A DNA stretch of 64,000 nucleotides from Phialocephala subalpina (GCA_900073065.1 FJOG01000004.1:734985-798984), one strand, 5' to 3'; shown: positions 42,914 to 54,202, counted from the first letter of the stretch. The notes: generated by a model not told the origin, from the letters alone. Program-made: numbers and translations.

Positions 42914-44438
42914 CTATGAGCTAGGATAATCAATCTCAACCCAGTCGTCTCGCTCCTCACGCCAGTCGAGTCTCACACCACCAGCGGGTTCTGTTGGCCT
43001 CGAGCTACTTGGGTCTTCGCTGATGGTCGTCTGTCTTTCTACCAAAACTACCTTTGGACTCGGGCTGCCAGCAAACTCTGCAGGTCTCAAAATACCTAGG
43101 TCTTCGACTTCTGATCGGCTTGCGACATTCGAGGATTCAGTAGGACCAGCAACTTGTGTTGGCCTTGAGATATTTCGTCCTTCAGTGCCAATGCTCTGTC
43201 CGTCGATCGAGATGAAGCTTCGGAACTTCTTGCTAACATCCCACTTCGAGTCATTGCTGAGGTAACGCTCGATCAGGCTCGTGAAATGTTCATTTTGCTC
43301 TACGAATGGGACTGGTACTGTCAATCGTCAGCTCATACACCTATATAAATCAGCTCCAGGACTTAGAAGCTTGCTCACCTTTTAACGAGCGTGAGATAAT
43401 AGCCATGATCAAGTGATTATTGACTTCCGGTATAACAGCAAACTTACGTTTGTTGTCATCGTCGGTCTCATAGAACTTCTTTATGGCATTTTGCATGAGG
43501 GAATTCTGAATGTCGACTTTCTCCTTGAATTTCTCGAGCTCTCGATTTGCTCGATTCCGCCAATTCGGGCCTACGATCGCAGCAAGAAGCCCGTCTCGTA
43601 GTTGTGATTGCAAGTCCTCACTCAGAGACAGGCGATTGACTTTTGTAATGGCCTGTAAGATGTGGAATGCTCGTAAGGAAGAATTCCATTCGCCCTTTCC
43701 AGTCAAAGGGTACTCGAGACAGAGTAATAACGGGCCCATGATATCGAGGGTTGATGAGCGGACAGAGAGGAGATCTGATACAATCGACTTCGGTTCGCCG
43801 GCGAGCTGATTGAGCCAGAATGATGTCCAGCCGACATCATTGTCCAGGGCGATATTGGCGAGTCTGTCGGCTCCAGCGTTGTACTTTCTCTTCACGTGCC
43901 AGAATTTGACTTGAAGACCCAAAGTCATCTCGACCTCATCAACCAGATCATCCAGCTCCTTGATCAGCTCCACGTTGGCGACGGATTGCTTCCTAACAGT
44001 CTTGAAACCGTTCTTCCTCCAATTCTTAATGTAGTCAGTCAGAGAACTGACCAGCAAAGCAGAGTCCGACATGATGACCAGCTCCTTGACCTCTCGAGGT
44101 CCAAGTATGACTCTCTGTGAGACGAGCTTCAAAGCATTCAACGCCGCGTAGATCTCAGCCACATTGTTCGTCTTTCTTTCCGCCTTTGGAAGCAAGCCGC
44201 AGGAGTTGTATGGTGAGTTTCGGCCGAAGTACACTCCCCATGATCCTCGATTTGCTAATGGTCCGTTATCTGGACAGGCTCCATCAACGCCGACAATGAG
44301 TGTAGTTGAGAGCGTTGATTTAACCTGAGATTTTTTGAAGGTGAGGCCGGACGCGGGGTAGTATTTCATGCACGAGCGTGGTCCGAACCTCAGACGTCCG
44401 GGGTCAAAGAGCCGATCGTTATCGCTGGACGTCGCCAT
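42914..44438 (-). CDS. RNase H-fold protein, paralogue 2, catalytic residues intact
   Basis: RNase HI-type domain protein. Exons (minus) are 43379-44438 and 42914-43317, with a 61-bp intron, giving 487 residues. The domain covers about residues 45-220. Acidic residues are all visible: LIVGVDGACPDNGP (D1), NNVAEIYAALNAL (E), LVIMSDSALLVSSL (D) and YNAGADRLANIALD (last D), with WGVYFGRNSPYNSCGLLP after beta1. A second, unassigned domain follows (LLCLEYPLTGKGEWN, SLRAFHILQAITKV). The C-terminus beyond intron 1 is disordered and acidic. Such fungal RNase H-like proteins are usually annotated as ribonuclease H or reverse-transcriptase-derived; no reverse transcriptase is seen nearby. Its role is unknown. 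Confidence 0.85.
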
Positions 44439-45259
44439 TTTGAGATTGATGGATGGATGATGGAGGACTTTTTTCGTGATGAATTATTGCTTCAAAGTTG
44501 AAGAGATGTTCTAGATCATATGAGCCTCAAGTTGAAATGTATTTAAAACCGCGCTGACGCTGAAACGAGGTCTGAGATCCCCACTTTGGGGTGACATCGA
44601 CTTGGTATCCCACGTAAACGATTCTAGGGAGGAGGTCGAGAACTTGAAGGAGTTGGAAAGTTGAGGGAAAATGAAAGGATTAAACAGTTAACAATCACAG
44701 GAATGGGTCATACGTACAGGAGGGTTTGAGGTCATGCGCTCGTCTGTTTGTTGCAAGGAAAACAGGAAATCAAATCCAAGTACGGAAGATTGCGCCTTGC
44801 CTTCGTGTTTGCAGTTGAAATCCTGAGAATGCTCGAAAGAAAAGTAATGGAAAGAAGCGAAAGGATGTCTATGTACAAAAATTATGATGCCATGCGATCC
44901 CCAGCAGTCCAAGTTGACTTTTGCAGAGCAATTAAGGTTGCGCGCTAAATGATCGGTTTACCGAAATTACTTGTTTTGTCTTTCTCAATATATGTCAAAC
45001 AAATCACTATATATGGATCTCCCAGTCATAAATTCCTCTTCTAATTACTGGAGTCTTGAACTCTCTTAATACGGAAGTTTCATTCTGGCTAGAAGACTTC
45101 TGAGTCACGTGAAAGCCACACCTCACACGTCCGCGACCCCTGTCCTATCAACGCCACTAACAAACCAACATCACATCTCATCACATCAAGCGCCGCAACA
45201 GAGCATCACCTTCCCTCTCTTCATAATGCCTTTCTTCCACAATTCTCAATGTTCCAAGT
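44439..45259. promoter_or_regulatory. Divergent spacer between RNase H paralogues 2 and 3
   Basis: 820 bp between divergent starts; no gene seen. AT-rich runs with TATATATG at 45009-45016. Confidence 0.4.
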
Positions 45260-45994
45260 ATGTCTAGACATTCACAGCCAGAATGGCCCCTCCCAAACTC
45301 CCGCATCTTCGACCCCTCACAATACTTCCTCGGACCACCCGAACGCATAAAGACACTTGAGCAACCCTCAGATATCAAGCATCATATCTTATCTTATGAT
45401 GTCGGAAATGGAGTGACGCATCTAGCTTTTAACAATCTGAAAGCGAAGAAGAGGGCGGATCGTACGTTGAGGGTTGATCGGGAGACTGTCGTGGTTGCTG
45501 TCGATGGGATTGCGAGGGAAGAGGAAGATGGCGAAGAACGAGCTGGCTATGGGGTTTATTTTGGCAAGGATTCCGATATCAACCTCGGCGCCGCTGTTTC
45601 CGAGGAGCATCCTCAGACGAAGGAGGCCGCGCTCCTGCTTGGAGCTGTTGAAGCTTTGCAATCCAGCTTAGAGCATTTCTCCCCAGTCCCAGAATTCATT
45701 AGAAAAAGAGATGGCCAAGTTGAGATGAAGAAAGTAGTCATCGTCACAGATAGTCCCTATCTTGTTAAATGCATGGCAGATTGGGTGTGGGTATGGCAAA
45801 GCAATGGGTACCAGAACTCGAAAGGAGAGTGGGTGAGCAATCATCTCGAGATCGCAGGATTGGCCAATGTTTGCTTGGATATTGAGAGAAATGGCATTGA
45901 AGTCAGGTTCTGGCTGGTTGAGAAGGGTGGTGTGGGGGATGCGAGGAGGTTGGCGGAAAAGGTGCTTGATGATGGGAAGGAGAGAAATGGGTAG
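45260..45994 (+). CDS. RNase H-fold protein, paralogue 3
   Basis: Intronless RNase H-fold protein of 244 residues. It reads RIFDPSQYFLGPPERIKTLE near the N-terminus, which corresponds to RLFDPGRLRFGPRSCMKYY of paralogue 2. The fold follows: VVVAVDGIAREEED (D1), AGYGVYFGKDSDINLGA, PQTKEAALLLGAVEAL (E), KVVIVTDSPYLVKCMADWVW (D) and EVRFWLVEKGGVGDARRLAE (D). The four acidic positions are kept, although the loop around the last Asp is shortened. It lacks the long C-terminal domain of paralogue 2. Start context is modest (AAGTATGTC). Confidence 0.8.
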   Translation: MSRHSQPEWPLPNSRIFDPSQYFLGPPERIKTLEQPSDIKHHILSYDVGNGVTHLAFNNLKAKKRADRTLRVDRETVVVAVDGIAREEEDGEERAGYGVYFGKDSDINLGAAVSEEHPQTKEAALLLGAVEALQSSLEHFSPVPEFIRKRDGQVEMKKVVIVTDSPYLVKCMADWVWVWQSNGYQNSKGEWVSNHLEIAGLANVCLDIERNGIEVRFWLVEKGGVGDARRLAEKVLDDGKERNG

Positions 45995-46425
45995 GTGATC
46001 GAGGATTCGGATATATGAAAGCTTCAAGTGCTACTTAGGGTATCTCCTCATGTAACTTTTGCCAATTTTCGCTGACCTGATTGAATTCAATCAAGGCTCG
46101 GATGTCCCACAGGCCTTGGTACAATTCAGAACCTCTTCTACAAGCTCCCGACTAGGTCCGCAATTCTCATCTAATCCCAAAACCCTCCAGTATTCTTTCT
46201 CAGCTCTTGAATCATTCGAATGTCCCAGGATTGCTAGGACATTCATTTGCTACATCTACCAGACCGTGGCCCATCACGTGGGTGTCGAAGCAGTCTTCGA
46301 AATGGGAAGGAGCACTCTAGCTTGAGTGTCATACCTTCCGCAAGTGCCTAGGTATGTCGGTAGATACTACTTTGCTCGTTCTCTGCTTTCTCTTCTCCAT
46401 CAACATCAAGCATCGGTACCTCAAG
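45995..46425. other. Intergenic with a hairpin repeat
   Basis: No gene. At 46217-46244 the hairpin GAATGTCCCAGG / ATTGCTAGGACATTC is the same as the centre of the introner-like elements, but lies outside any gene model. A second TGTCCC copy is at about 46102. Confidence 0.45.
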
Positions 46426-47258
46426 ATGGACTTGCTACAACCACGGCCAGACCGCAGATTCCAGCCAAGTGCGTGGCCAACACAGAAAAGAACTTATAAA
46501 CCTGCACAAGGCTCAGGTCCATTACGATCCCCGCCTTATGGTATCGCATTACAACCACCGAAGCTTAGGGAGGGCAACAAGTCCACCGAGATACTTTGGT
46601 CGTTTCCGTTGATGGAGCTGGCACGCTTGACACAACAAGCTACAGTATCTTCTTCGGCCCTGATTCTCTCCACAACGAAGCCTCCCTGTTACCCGATACT
46701 GCACCTCAAAAGGACAGCGGAGCTGGGAAATTTTCGCGACGCTAGTAACGTTTGCCAGTATGTAAATTTGGACTACCTACCTTGCTGAAATGTACCAAGT
46801 AATCTAGAACATTCAAATCAGGCGTCGCATGAGAACCCGGCTGACAGTATTCCTTTTCAGAAATTGCAAGGTGCCTGCACAGTGGACTGCGATCGTTCCC
46901 AGCACCGAGTCGCGATCTCGAAGCTTCTGTACCTCCCATATATTACGAACGTGGCTTAGCCCGGGAGTTGCCTATGGTCCTAATCAAGAACATAGTCATC
47001 GTTAGCGACTACTCCTTCCTTGTAGATGTCATGTGTGACCAGATTCGGGGGTCCTGGAGCGGCGGATGGAAGACTCAAGGCTTCGAGGACAATGATGGCC
47101 GGCCTACTCCAGAGGAACTTGACTATTTGAGGAACATCGACAAATGGACTTGCTACTTGGAGACGAATGGGGTGAAGGTTCAATTCTGGAGCGTTCCACC
47201 ACGTTGGCTCAGGGATCCTCGTAACATGGTGTTCGATGCGCTAGGATTGAGAGAATAA
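46426..47258 (+). pseudogene. RNase H-fold paralogue 4, frameshifted
   Basis: Fourth paralogue. The start at 46426 reads LQPRPDRRFQPSAWPTQKRT. To reach the catalytic strand TLVVSVDGAGTLD a 46-bp intron (about 46542-46587) or a frameshift is needed. Then SYSIFFGPDSLHNEASLLPD follows. At the T-run 46731-46734 the frame changes again to DASNVCQ, which joins over an intron (46758-46860) to IARCLHSGLRSF. The rest, MVLIKNIVIVSDYSFLVDVM and KVQFWSVPPRWLRDPRN, runs to the stop at 47258. The catalytic Glu of paralogue 2 (AEI) is Gln here (CQI). The gene is probably inactive; one T deleted would restore the main frame. Confidence 0.6.
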
Positions 47259-48080
47259 GCAGCATGCATGGCAGGATGAACGTCCCACGACGGCGGGACA
47301 ATGAAACAGTGTGTTTTCGGAATCAGAAAGTAGTAGAGAATGCATGAGCATGAAAGATTGCATCAAGTGCATCCCATGATACAAGAGGGTTGAGACTGAC
47401 AATAGGTTCAATGAACACAAACAATTGCTTTGTAGAGTTATTCATTGATAGAAGACGAGTCGCTATGGAACAAATGTTGTGCCTACCGTGCCACCATGAT
47501 GTGATTCAGAATGATGTGCCTGACAAAACCTCATCCCAACCCTCGTCGGTGAAACTCCCTGTTTCCTGGCACAGGTGTCGATGTTGCTCGTCCATCAGTG
47601 TTCGAAGACCATATACATGTACCTAAACTGTCAATATAGAGATGTAGCAGCCGGCGGTAAGTTGCGCATTCGTTGAGCAAAAGCTCTCATTTGCATCCAT
47701 TCCAGCGCCCAAAGTCGTGCTCTAGAGCACAAGATAGAGGAAGAACTCGACGATAGCAACAATCACACCGAAATGTAACTGTGCTCAAGCGTTCCCACAA
47801 TATCGGCCCAATACAATTTAAATGAAGAAAAGAAGAAGATTTCCTGCCGTCGAAATCTTCAGTTTTGTAGAGCTTTTCGCGACTCGGTGCTAAGCCGAAT
47901 GAAGACTGGCGTCTCTTCGTCAATGTCCCAATCACACCCGGACAATTCCTAATTGCAAGCTAAGTAGCGCGAAAGTCGAACCTCGAGCTCGAACGTCAAG
48001 AAAGTGATATCAATCGCTCGCCCCCGCCACTACGCAGTGTCGTTCTTCTTTCTTTTCTGTTCAGCCGACGAGAGGACACG
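47259..48080. other. Intergenic, promoter side of the complex I gene
   Basis: 820 bp, no gene. A GTCCC / GGGAC pair lies at 47282-47300. Confidence 0.45.
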
Positions 48081-50587
48081 ATGCTGAGGCAATCTCTGGC
48101 ACGTTCGGCTCTGCGGACGAGCAGACAGAGTGGCAATGCTGCACGAACATTTGCGACGTCGAGTAGACGACAAGCGGAGGTCCAGCTTACTGTTGGTAAG
48201 GCGCATTGAGTCTGCAGACTGGGAGATGCGAGAGAAGGCTAACGTGTGGTTCAGATGGCAAGCAGGTTTCAATAGAAGGTATGTGGTGTTGGGGGTAAAG
48301 GGACGAGATAGACGTTGACGATTGCCACAGCTGGTTCTGCTTTGATTCAAGCTTGCGAGAAGGCCGGAGTGACTATACCCAGGTGAGAAGAACTTTCGAG
48401 GGTGAATATTGAACATCTGCTAACTAATTTCTAGATACTGCTATCATGAGTGAGTCCTACGAAATCCCGAGGTCCGAAACGAACACCCGCTGATCCTACA
48501 ATAGAAAACTTATGATTGCTGGAAATTGTCGAATGTGCTTGGTAGAGGTAGAAAGAGCACCAAAGCCAGTTGCATCATGCGCGTGGCCAGTACAACCAGG
48601 AATGGTCGTGAAGACCAATTCGCCCCTCACACATAAAGCTCGAGAAGGTGTTATGGAATTTTTGCTAGCCAACCACCCGCTCGACTGCCCCATCTGCGAC
48701 CAAGGAGGAGAATGTGATTTGCAAGATCAATCTATGCGATATGGGGCTGATAGAGGACGATTCCACGAAGTTGGTGGCAAGCGTGCTACAGAGGACAAGA
48801 ACATTGGGCCCTTAATCAAGACCTCGATGAACCGATGTATCCACTGCACGAGATGTATTCGATTCGCCAACGATGTTGCTGGAGCGCCAGAGTTGGGATC
48901 TACGGGACGAGGAAACGACATGCAGATTGGCACATATATTGAGAAGAACTTGGACTCCGAGATGTCTGGAAATGTTATCGATTTGTGCCCCGTTGGAGCT
49001 CTTACCTCCAAGCCATACGCGTTCCAAGCTCGCCCTTGGGAACTGAAGCATTCCGAATCCATCGATGTCCTCGATGGTCTTGGATCAAACATTCGGGTGG
49101 ATTCGAGAGGTCTCGAGGTTATGCGTATTCTCCCCAGACTGAACGATGATGTCAACGAGGAATGGATCAACGACAAGACACGATTCGCGTGCGATGGACT
49201 GAAGACCCAGAGACTCACCACTCCTCTCATCCGAAAGGATGACAAGTTCTTCCCCGCCACCTGGGAACAAGCTCTGACCGAGATTGGTGCAGCATACAAG
49301 GACTTTGCACCAAAAGGTAACGAGTTCAAGGCTATTGCTGGAGAATTGATTGAGGTCGAGTCAATGGTCGCTATGAAGGATTTGGCCAACAAGCTTGGTT
49401 CCGAGAACTTGGCTCTTGACCAACCTTCGGGCAGCCAGCCAATTGCACACGGTATTGATGTTCGGTCAAACTACTCGTTCAACTCAAAGATCTGGGGCGT
49501 TGAGGAAGCAGATGTCATTCTCATTGTTGGCAGCAACCCACGACACGAAGCCGCCGGATTGAATGCTCGTATCCGAAAGCAGTGGATGCGATCCGACCTC
49601 GAAATCGGTGTCGTTGGCGAGACCTGGAAGTCGACCTTCGAGTTCGAGCACCTTGGTACTGACGCCGCAGCTCTTAAGAAGGCTCTTACTGGCCCATTCG
49701 GCAAGAAGCTTCAAGCTGCCAAGAGACCAATGATCATAGTTGGCTCAGGCGTCACTGATCACGCTGACGCCAAGGCTATCTACGAGATGGTCGGTGCTTT
49801 CGTCGAGAAGAATGCCGCAAACTTCTTGACCGAGGAGTGGAATGGTTTCAATGTCCTTCAACGTGCTGCATCAAGAGCTGGTGCTTACGAAGTTGGCTTC
49901 ACCACTCCATCCACCGAGGTTGCCAACACAAAGCCCAAATTCGTCTGGCTCTTGGGTGCCGATGAATTCAACCCCGCCAACATCCCTAAGGATGCTTTTG
50001 TAGTCTACCAAGGCCACCACGGTGACCGAGGTGCTCAAGCCGCAGATGTCGTCCTCCCGGGTGCTGCCTACACCGAGAAGGCCGGCACATACGTCAACAC
50101 AGAAGGCCGAGTCCAGATGACCCGAGCAGCTGTCTCATTACCAGGCGCCGCACGAACAGACTGGAAGATCATCCGAGCCGTCAGCGAGTTCCTTGGTGCC
50201 CCTCTTCCGTACGATGATGTCGCAGCTCTTCGCGATCGGATGGTCGAGATCAGCCCTGCTTTGGCTAGCTATGATATCGTTGAGCCGGTGGCGTTGAAGC
50301 AATTGAGCAAGGTGCAGTTAGTAGACCAGAACAAGGGCAGTAAGCCGACCAACGCACCATTGACGAAGGTTATCGAGAACTTTTACTTCACAGATGTCAT
50401 TTCAAGAAGGTATGTGTCCCCTGTCTTTCTCGCATTCATTGCGAGCTTCCATGCTAACTTTAAATTCAGTTCTCCAACAATGGCAAGATGCTCCGCAGCC
50501 AAGGAGACTGGCAACCCAGAAACCAACTTCATGGCAAGTGGATATTCTTCCGATAAGCCTCACGGTCAAATCGCCTATGGATCGTGA
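48081..50587 (+). CDS. NADH:ubiquinone oxidoreductase 75/78-kDa subunit (complex I, NDUFS1)
   Basis: Largest iron-sulfur subunit of mitochondrial complex I (nuo-78 in Neurospora). Exons are 48081-48195, 48255-48278, 48331-48382, 48435-48449, 48505-50409 and 50470-50587, giving 742 residues. The presequence is LRQSLARSALRTSRQSGN with RTFATSSRR as a likely cleavage region. The [2Fe-2S] site spans RYCYHEKLMIAGNCRMC. [4Fe-4S] ligands are HPLDCPICDQGGECDLQD and NRCIHCTRCIRFANDVAG. Beyond this is the molybdopterin-fold part (VILIVGSNPRHEAAGLNARI). Five small exons at the 5' end, including one of 15 nt, join with exact phase. Core gene with no frame problems. Confidence 0.97.
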
Positions 50588-51165
50588 TCTTGTATTCTGA
50601 GTTCCTTTTGTCTTGCTGCATTGGTGTTGGCTGTATATATGGGAAATTAGTACAATACAAAGAATGCAAAAAGAGGCCATTTGAGAAGTACTTTTCTTTG
50701 ATGGATTTTGTGAGATTGGAATTGTTCCCACATGTATGGGATATTGAACGTGCTGGTCAAGCCCTAAACGAGGGCCTTCATGCTGAGTCGAAAGTCCGTA
50801 CATCATAGAGGACAAATCTTGAGCCTTGGTTTTCAAATTGTTAGACAGCAGAGAGAGCATTCAAAGGTACAGATTTTGGCAATCACTAGTGATTCAGGAC
50901 GCAACTAGTGTTAATAACGTTCTATGCATGATTACATACTGTACACGAAAACATTGATGGAAGAAACGGTCCATCCGTCGGATCGAGGTCCAACCCATCC
51001 CAACGCCGTCCATGCTCTGCATCTTGTTCTTCCACCTGGGAACTGGCCCTCTTGGAGCACTATCCATATCATTTGCCTGTGCAAACCTTTCTTTCACTTC
51101 CCACCTAAATCCAGGCGATGTTCTCATACAAGCTTTACTTCTCTCCTACCTGTCGAGATGGTCCT
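50588..51165. other. Convergent intergenic spacer
   Basis: 580 bp between the complex I and ERD2 stops; no gene seen. Confidence 0.45.
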
Positions 51166-51942
51166 TTAAACTGGCAATGCGAACTTCTTTCCCTTCAGTA
51201 CTTTAGTGTAGTAGATCCAGAAGAAGTCCGAGTACAGCACTGTCTGCACGATTCCTGCCAACACCGAGATCCAGTCCCAATGACTCTCCACAAAGTACCT
51301 GTAGATCCAATTGGGGATGTATAATGTCCTATACAGCCCCAGCGCAAACAGGTAATGTGTCGTGATTGTCTCTGCCTCGCCCGTCCGTTGCAGCAAGAAC
51401 AGCTGTGGCAGGATAGCTACCGACTCCAGCCAAATCGAGAATGCCCACAGAATTTCGTAGGGTGTGTATTTGTATGGGAATATGACTGCGAGCACCAAGG
51501 AGCCTCCCAGAAGATATTGGACTCGGAATGTATCGAGATTCGGATCATGGGTAGGTTTGTAGGCAGTCGTCATGAGGTAGATGGTGTAGCCGGACGAACC
51601 GAGAAAGAGAAGCTTAAAGATGGTATTGTAGGCACTGTCGCCGAAGGTCCAGAAGAGGTCAAGATAGCGCGTTACGTAGACAATGAGGTAGAGAGCTTGT
51701 GATTTGAAGGATATGCCTGAACATGACTGAAAAGCTAGTTAGCTAGTGTCTCCTGATGATGCTGCTGATCGAGTTTTCGTCTTGAGAAGAGGTACGTACG
51801 TTCGTTTGGTGCATTTTATGTAATAAAATGAGAATCGAGACCAGATGGGACATATCGCCTGCAAATCTGGTCAGTTTCCACCTATGCCAACAAGAAGCAG
51901 CTGTTGCGACAAGCACTTACCCAGAAGTCTGAAAAGATTCAT
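51166..51942 (-). CDS. ERD2: ER lumen protein-retaining receptor (KDEL/HDEL receptor)
   Basis: Seven-helix Golgi receptor that returns HDEL/KDEL proteins to the ER. Exons (minus) are 51921-51942, 51800-51858 and 51166-51726, giving 213 residues, close to the usual 215-220. It reads NLFRLLGDMSHLVSILILLH, KMHQTN-SCSGISFKSQALY, YVTRYLDLFW, YKPTHDPNLDTFRVQYLL, ESVAILPQLFLLQRTGEAET, THYLFALGLYRTLYIPNWIY and SDFFWIYYTKVLKGKKFALP, all family hallmarks including the C-terminal Lys-rich COPI signal. Introns fall after residues 8 and 27. Confidence 0.97.
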
Positions 51943-52432
51943 GATGGGCAATGGTACGCCTCAGCGTTTTCGATTTGAACAACAACGTGGCAACGAGTGA
52001 AGTGTTGCAAGACTCGAGCAGCTTGGTCTTCGTCCGATTCAATGGCAGATTCGATGGGAGTCGCAAATAAAGCTTCACTGCCGGTAGTCAATAAGGACAC
52101 GCAACGACGCGAACTGGAAGGGATGGCGGGTATCGCGCTTAATCTAAAATTTCCGAGGCGGCTGTAGGAAGCGCCAATTAGCCGCTGCATCATGTGGCAA
52201 GAACGCCATTGCCGAATTCATCGATTACGAAGCACGACTTTGCCTAGAAACTTCGAGGTAATCACCACCACATGTACTTTACTCCGAGAGGGACTTTATG
52301 AATACAAACACTTTTGCTACTGCTCTTGCCTCATTCATTGTCCATTCCAATCCTTTCTGTACTCTTGAATGTTCCAGCCCTCCTGGGACATCTACTTAAC
52401 TGTTTAACAAACATACAGTGATACCAACAAAC
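51943..52432. promoter_or_regulatory. Divergent spacer between ERD2 and WLM genes
   Basis: 490 bp. It contains GAATGTTCCAGCC / CTCCTGGGACAT at about 52367-52391, another copy of the introner-type hairpin. The stretch from GGTAATC (52257) to ATACAG (52418) could be a 5' UTR intron, untested. Confidence 0.4.
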
Positions 52433-54202
52433 ATGGCTACTGACATCCAAGACCAGAAGGTCGCCACTGACAGCAACGACGATACAGTTTCTATTACGTT
52501 CACGCACAAAGGAGTGTCTCATACCTTCGATTTCACCACCAATGCTACAATTTCAGACCTGTCCGAGGAATTCGAAAACGAGCTGTCGATTCCACGCTCA
52601 AATCAGAAGATCATGATCTCGAAAGTCGGTCTCCTCAAGGTCCCATTCAAAGATCCTGAACTCCTTTTGACTGCCATCGCCGACAAGAAGATTACTTTGA
52701 CGGGAAGTACAGCGGAGGAAGCTGGATCGATGGCGAAGGCGGCTGAGCATGCCTCTCGAAGAGCAACTCGACGAAGCAGACCCATGCAGAAGGTTTCCGC
52801 ATACAAGACTCGAGACCCCAAGAGAGAGCAAGAGGAAAGCCAGTATACCTTCACGACATTGCGACCTCTACCATATCTGCCGAACCCTGAAAAGTCGTTG
52901 CAGTTCTTGCAGAAGCTGAAAGACGATGCTGGTATCAAGGCGGCCATGCGAAAGCACAAGTTCACCGTACCTCTTCTTACAGAGATGAATCCGATCGAGC
53001 ATACGCAATCGAACGCGGAAGGCACGACTAGAACATTGGGTCTCAATAGGAACCAGGGAGAGGTTATTGAGTTGAGATTACGAACGGATGCATATGATGG
53101 CTACAGAGACTACAAGACAATCCGAAAGACCTTGTGCCACGAGCTTGCACACAACGTTTGGGGTCCTCATGACCGCAATTTCTGGGATCTGTGCAAGCAA
53201 ATCGAGAAGGAAGTCGCTACTGCTGACTGGTAAGCCCACCTTCTCGGAGCAATATTCCCCTTTCCTCTTTGTTTCAAGAGTCTTGAATGTCTCGAGACTC
53301 TTAGAACATTCTCCTCTTCTCTCTTCTTTAAAGTACTTGCAATAGGAATACTAACACCGAGATCATGGGTATAGGAAGAGCGGCGGACAGACAGTGGGCA
53401 GTGAAGAGTATTATGAAGGAGGTCATAGTGAGGAAGACGAGGTTCACGACCACGGTGGCTGGACTGGTGGAGAATTTGTGCTTGGCACGAGTAGTGCTGG
53501 TGGTTCCGAAAGCACTGGACAGGCCCCGACTCAGGGCATGAGTAGAAGTGAGGTTCTGGCAAAGGCGGCCGAGGAGAGACGGAAGAACGCCACGGGACAA
53601 CAAGAAGATACAAAAAAGTACGTCGAGACCGAGAACTTTCAAAAACAAGACGCTGATAAACGCAAGGAATTGACTCTGGCATATGTCAGCAATGTCACCG
53701 AGAAAGTTAAGACGGAAGAGTTACGGGCTGCGTTGGCAGCTTATGGCGAAATAGTCTACCTTGGTATCAACAGGAAGCAGGTCAGTATCCCTAGCGCACC
53801 CAGTCTCAGCATTTCATTGTCCTACGCTTTCTGGGACTCTGAAAAAGGCACCAGACCTAAACTTCAAGCAAGTGCTTACGATATATTTGTGGAATCATAC
53901 CATAGATCATGCTTGGCTCCTCGACTGTCATTCAGAGGTATTGATCAATGTACCTGAACTCGTGGTACTTTGGTGTGTATCAATACTAACACTAATTGAA
54001 GGAATGCGCCTATGTCAAGTACTCTACTTCTCAGGCGTTTTGGGATGCATGTGGAGCCAACCCGCTCCGGGTATGTGGCGAATTCATCTTTATTCAGCCT
54101 CGCAAATCACACCGTCGAGACCTGGTTGTTGGACGTAGAAAACCTAGTCCAGAAGGTCACGATGGAAAGGAACAAATCAAGCAATCAGGCAACGCCCAGT
54201 AA
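52433..54202 (+). CDS. Ubiquitin-like / WLM metalloprotease fused to an RRM
   Basis: Predicted zinc protease of the WLM (Wss1p-like) family with a ubiquitin-like N-terminus. Exons are 52433-53229, 53375-53780 and 54002-54202, giving 467 residues. Residues 20-95 form the ubiquitin-like domain (SITFTHKGVSHTFDFTTNAT, SNQKIMISKVGLLK). The WLM core has RTLGLNRNQGEVIELRLRTD and KTLCHELAHNVWGPHD, which is HExxHxxxGxxH with all zinc ligands. Intron 1 is an introner-like element. Exon 2 continues without a stop from RSEVLAKAAEERRKN into an RRM: LAYVSNVTEKVKTEELRAAL, AAYGEIVYLGINRKQ, then ECAYVKYSTSQAFWDACG. That RRM resembles the G3BP/Nxf-type one. WLM plus RRM in one frame is unusual; splicing should be checked. 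Confidence 0.85.
53230..53374 (+). repeat. Introner-like element D (intron 1 of the WLM gene)
   Basis: 145-bp intron. It begins GTAAGCCCACCTTCTCGGAG, then CAATATTCCCCTTTCC, TTTCAAGAGTCTTG, the hairpin AATGTCTCGAGACTC / TTAGAACATT, and ends ATACTAACACCGAGATCATG with GGTATAG. It shares long blocks with the introns at 40137 and 24382. Confidence 0.85.
53781..54001 (+). repeat. WLM intron 2 with two short hairpin motifs
   Basis: 221-bp intron. It carries ATTGTCCTACGC / TTTCTGGGACTCTG at about 53818-53843 and AATGTACCTGAAC / TCGTGGTACTTTGG at about 53948-53974. The latter is the reverse complement of the motif in RNase III intron 1, so the same short element occurs in both orientations. Confidence 0.5.
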
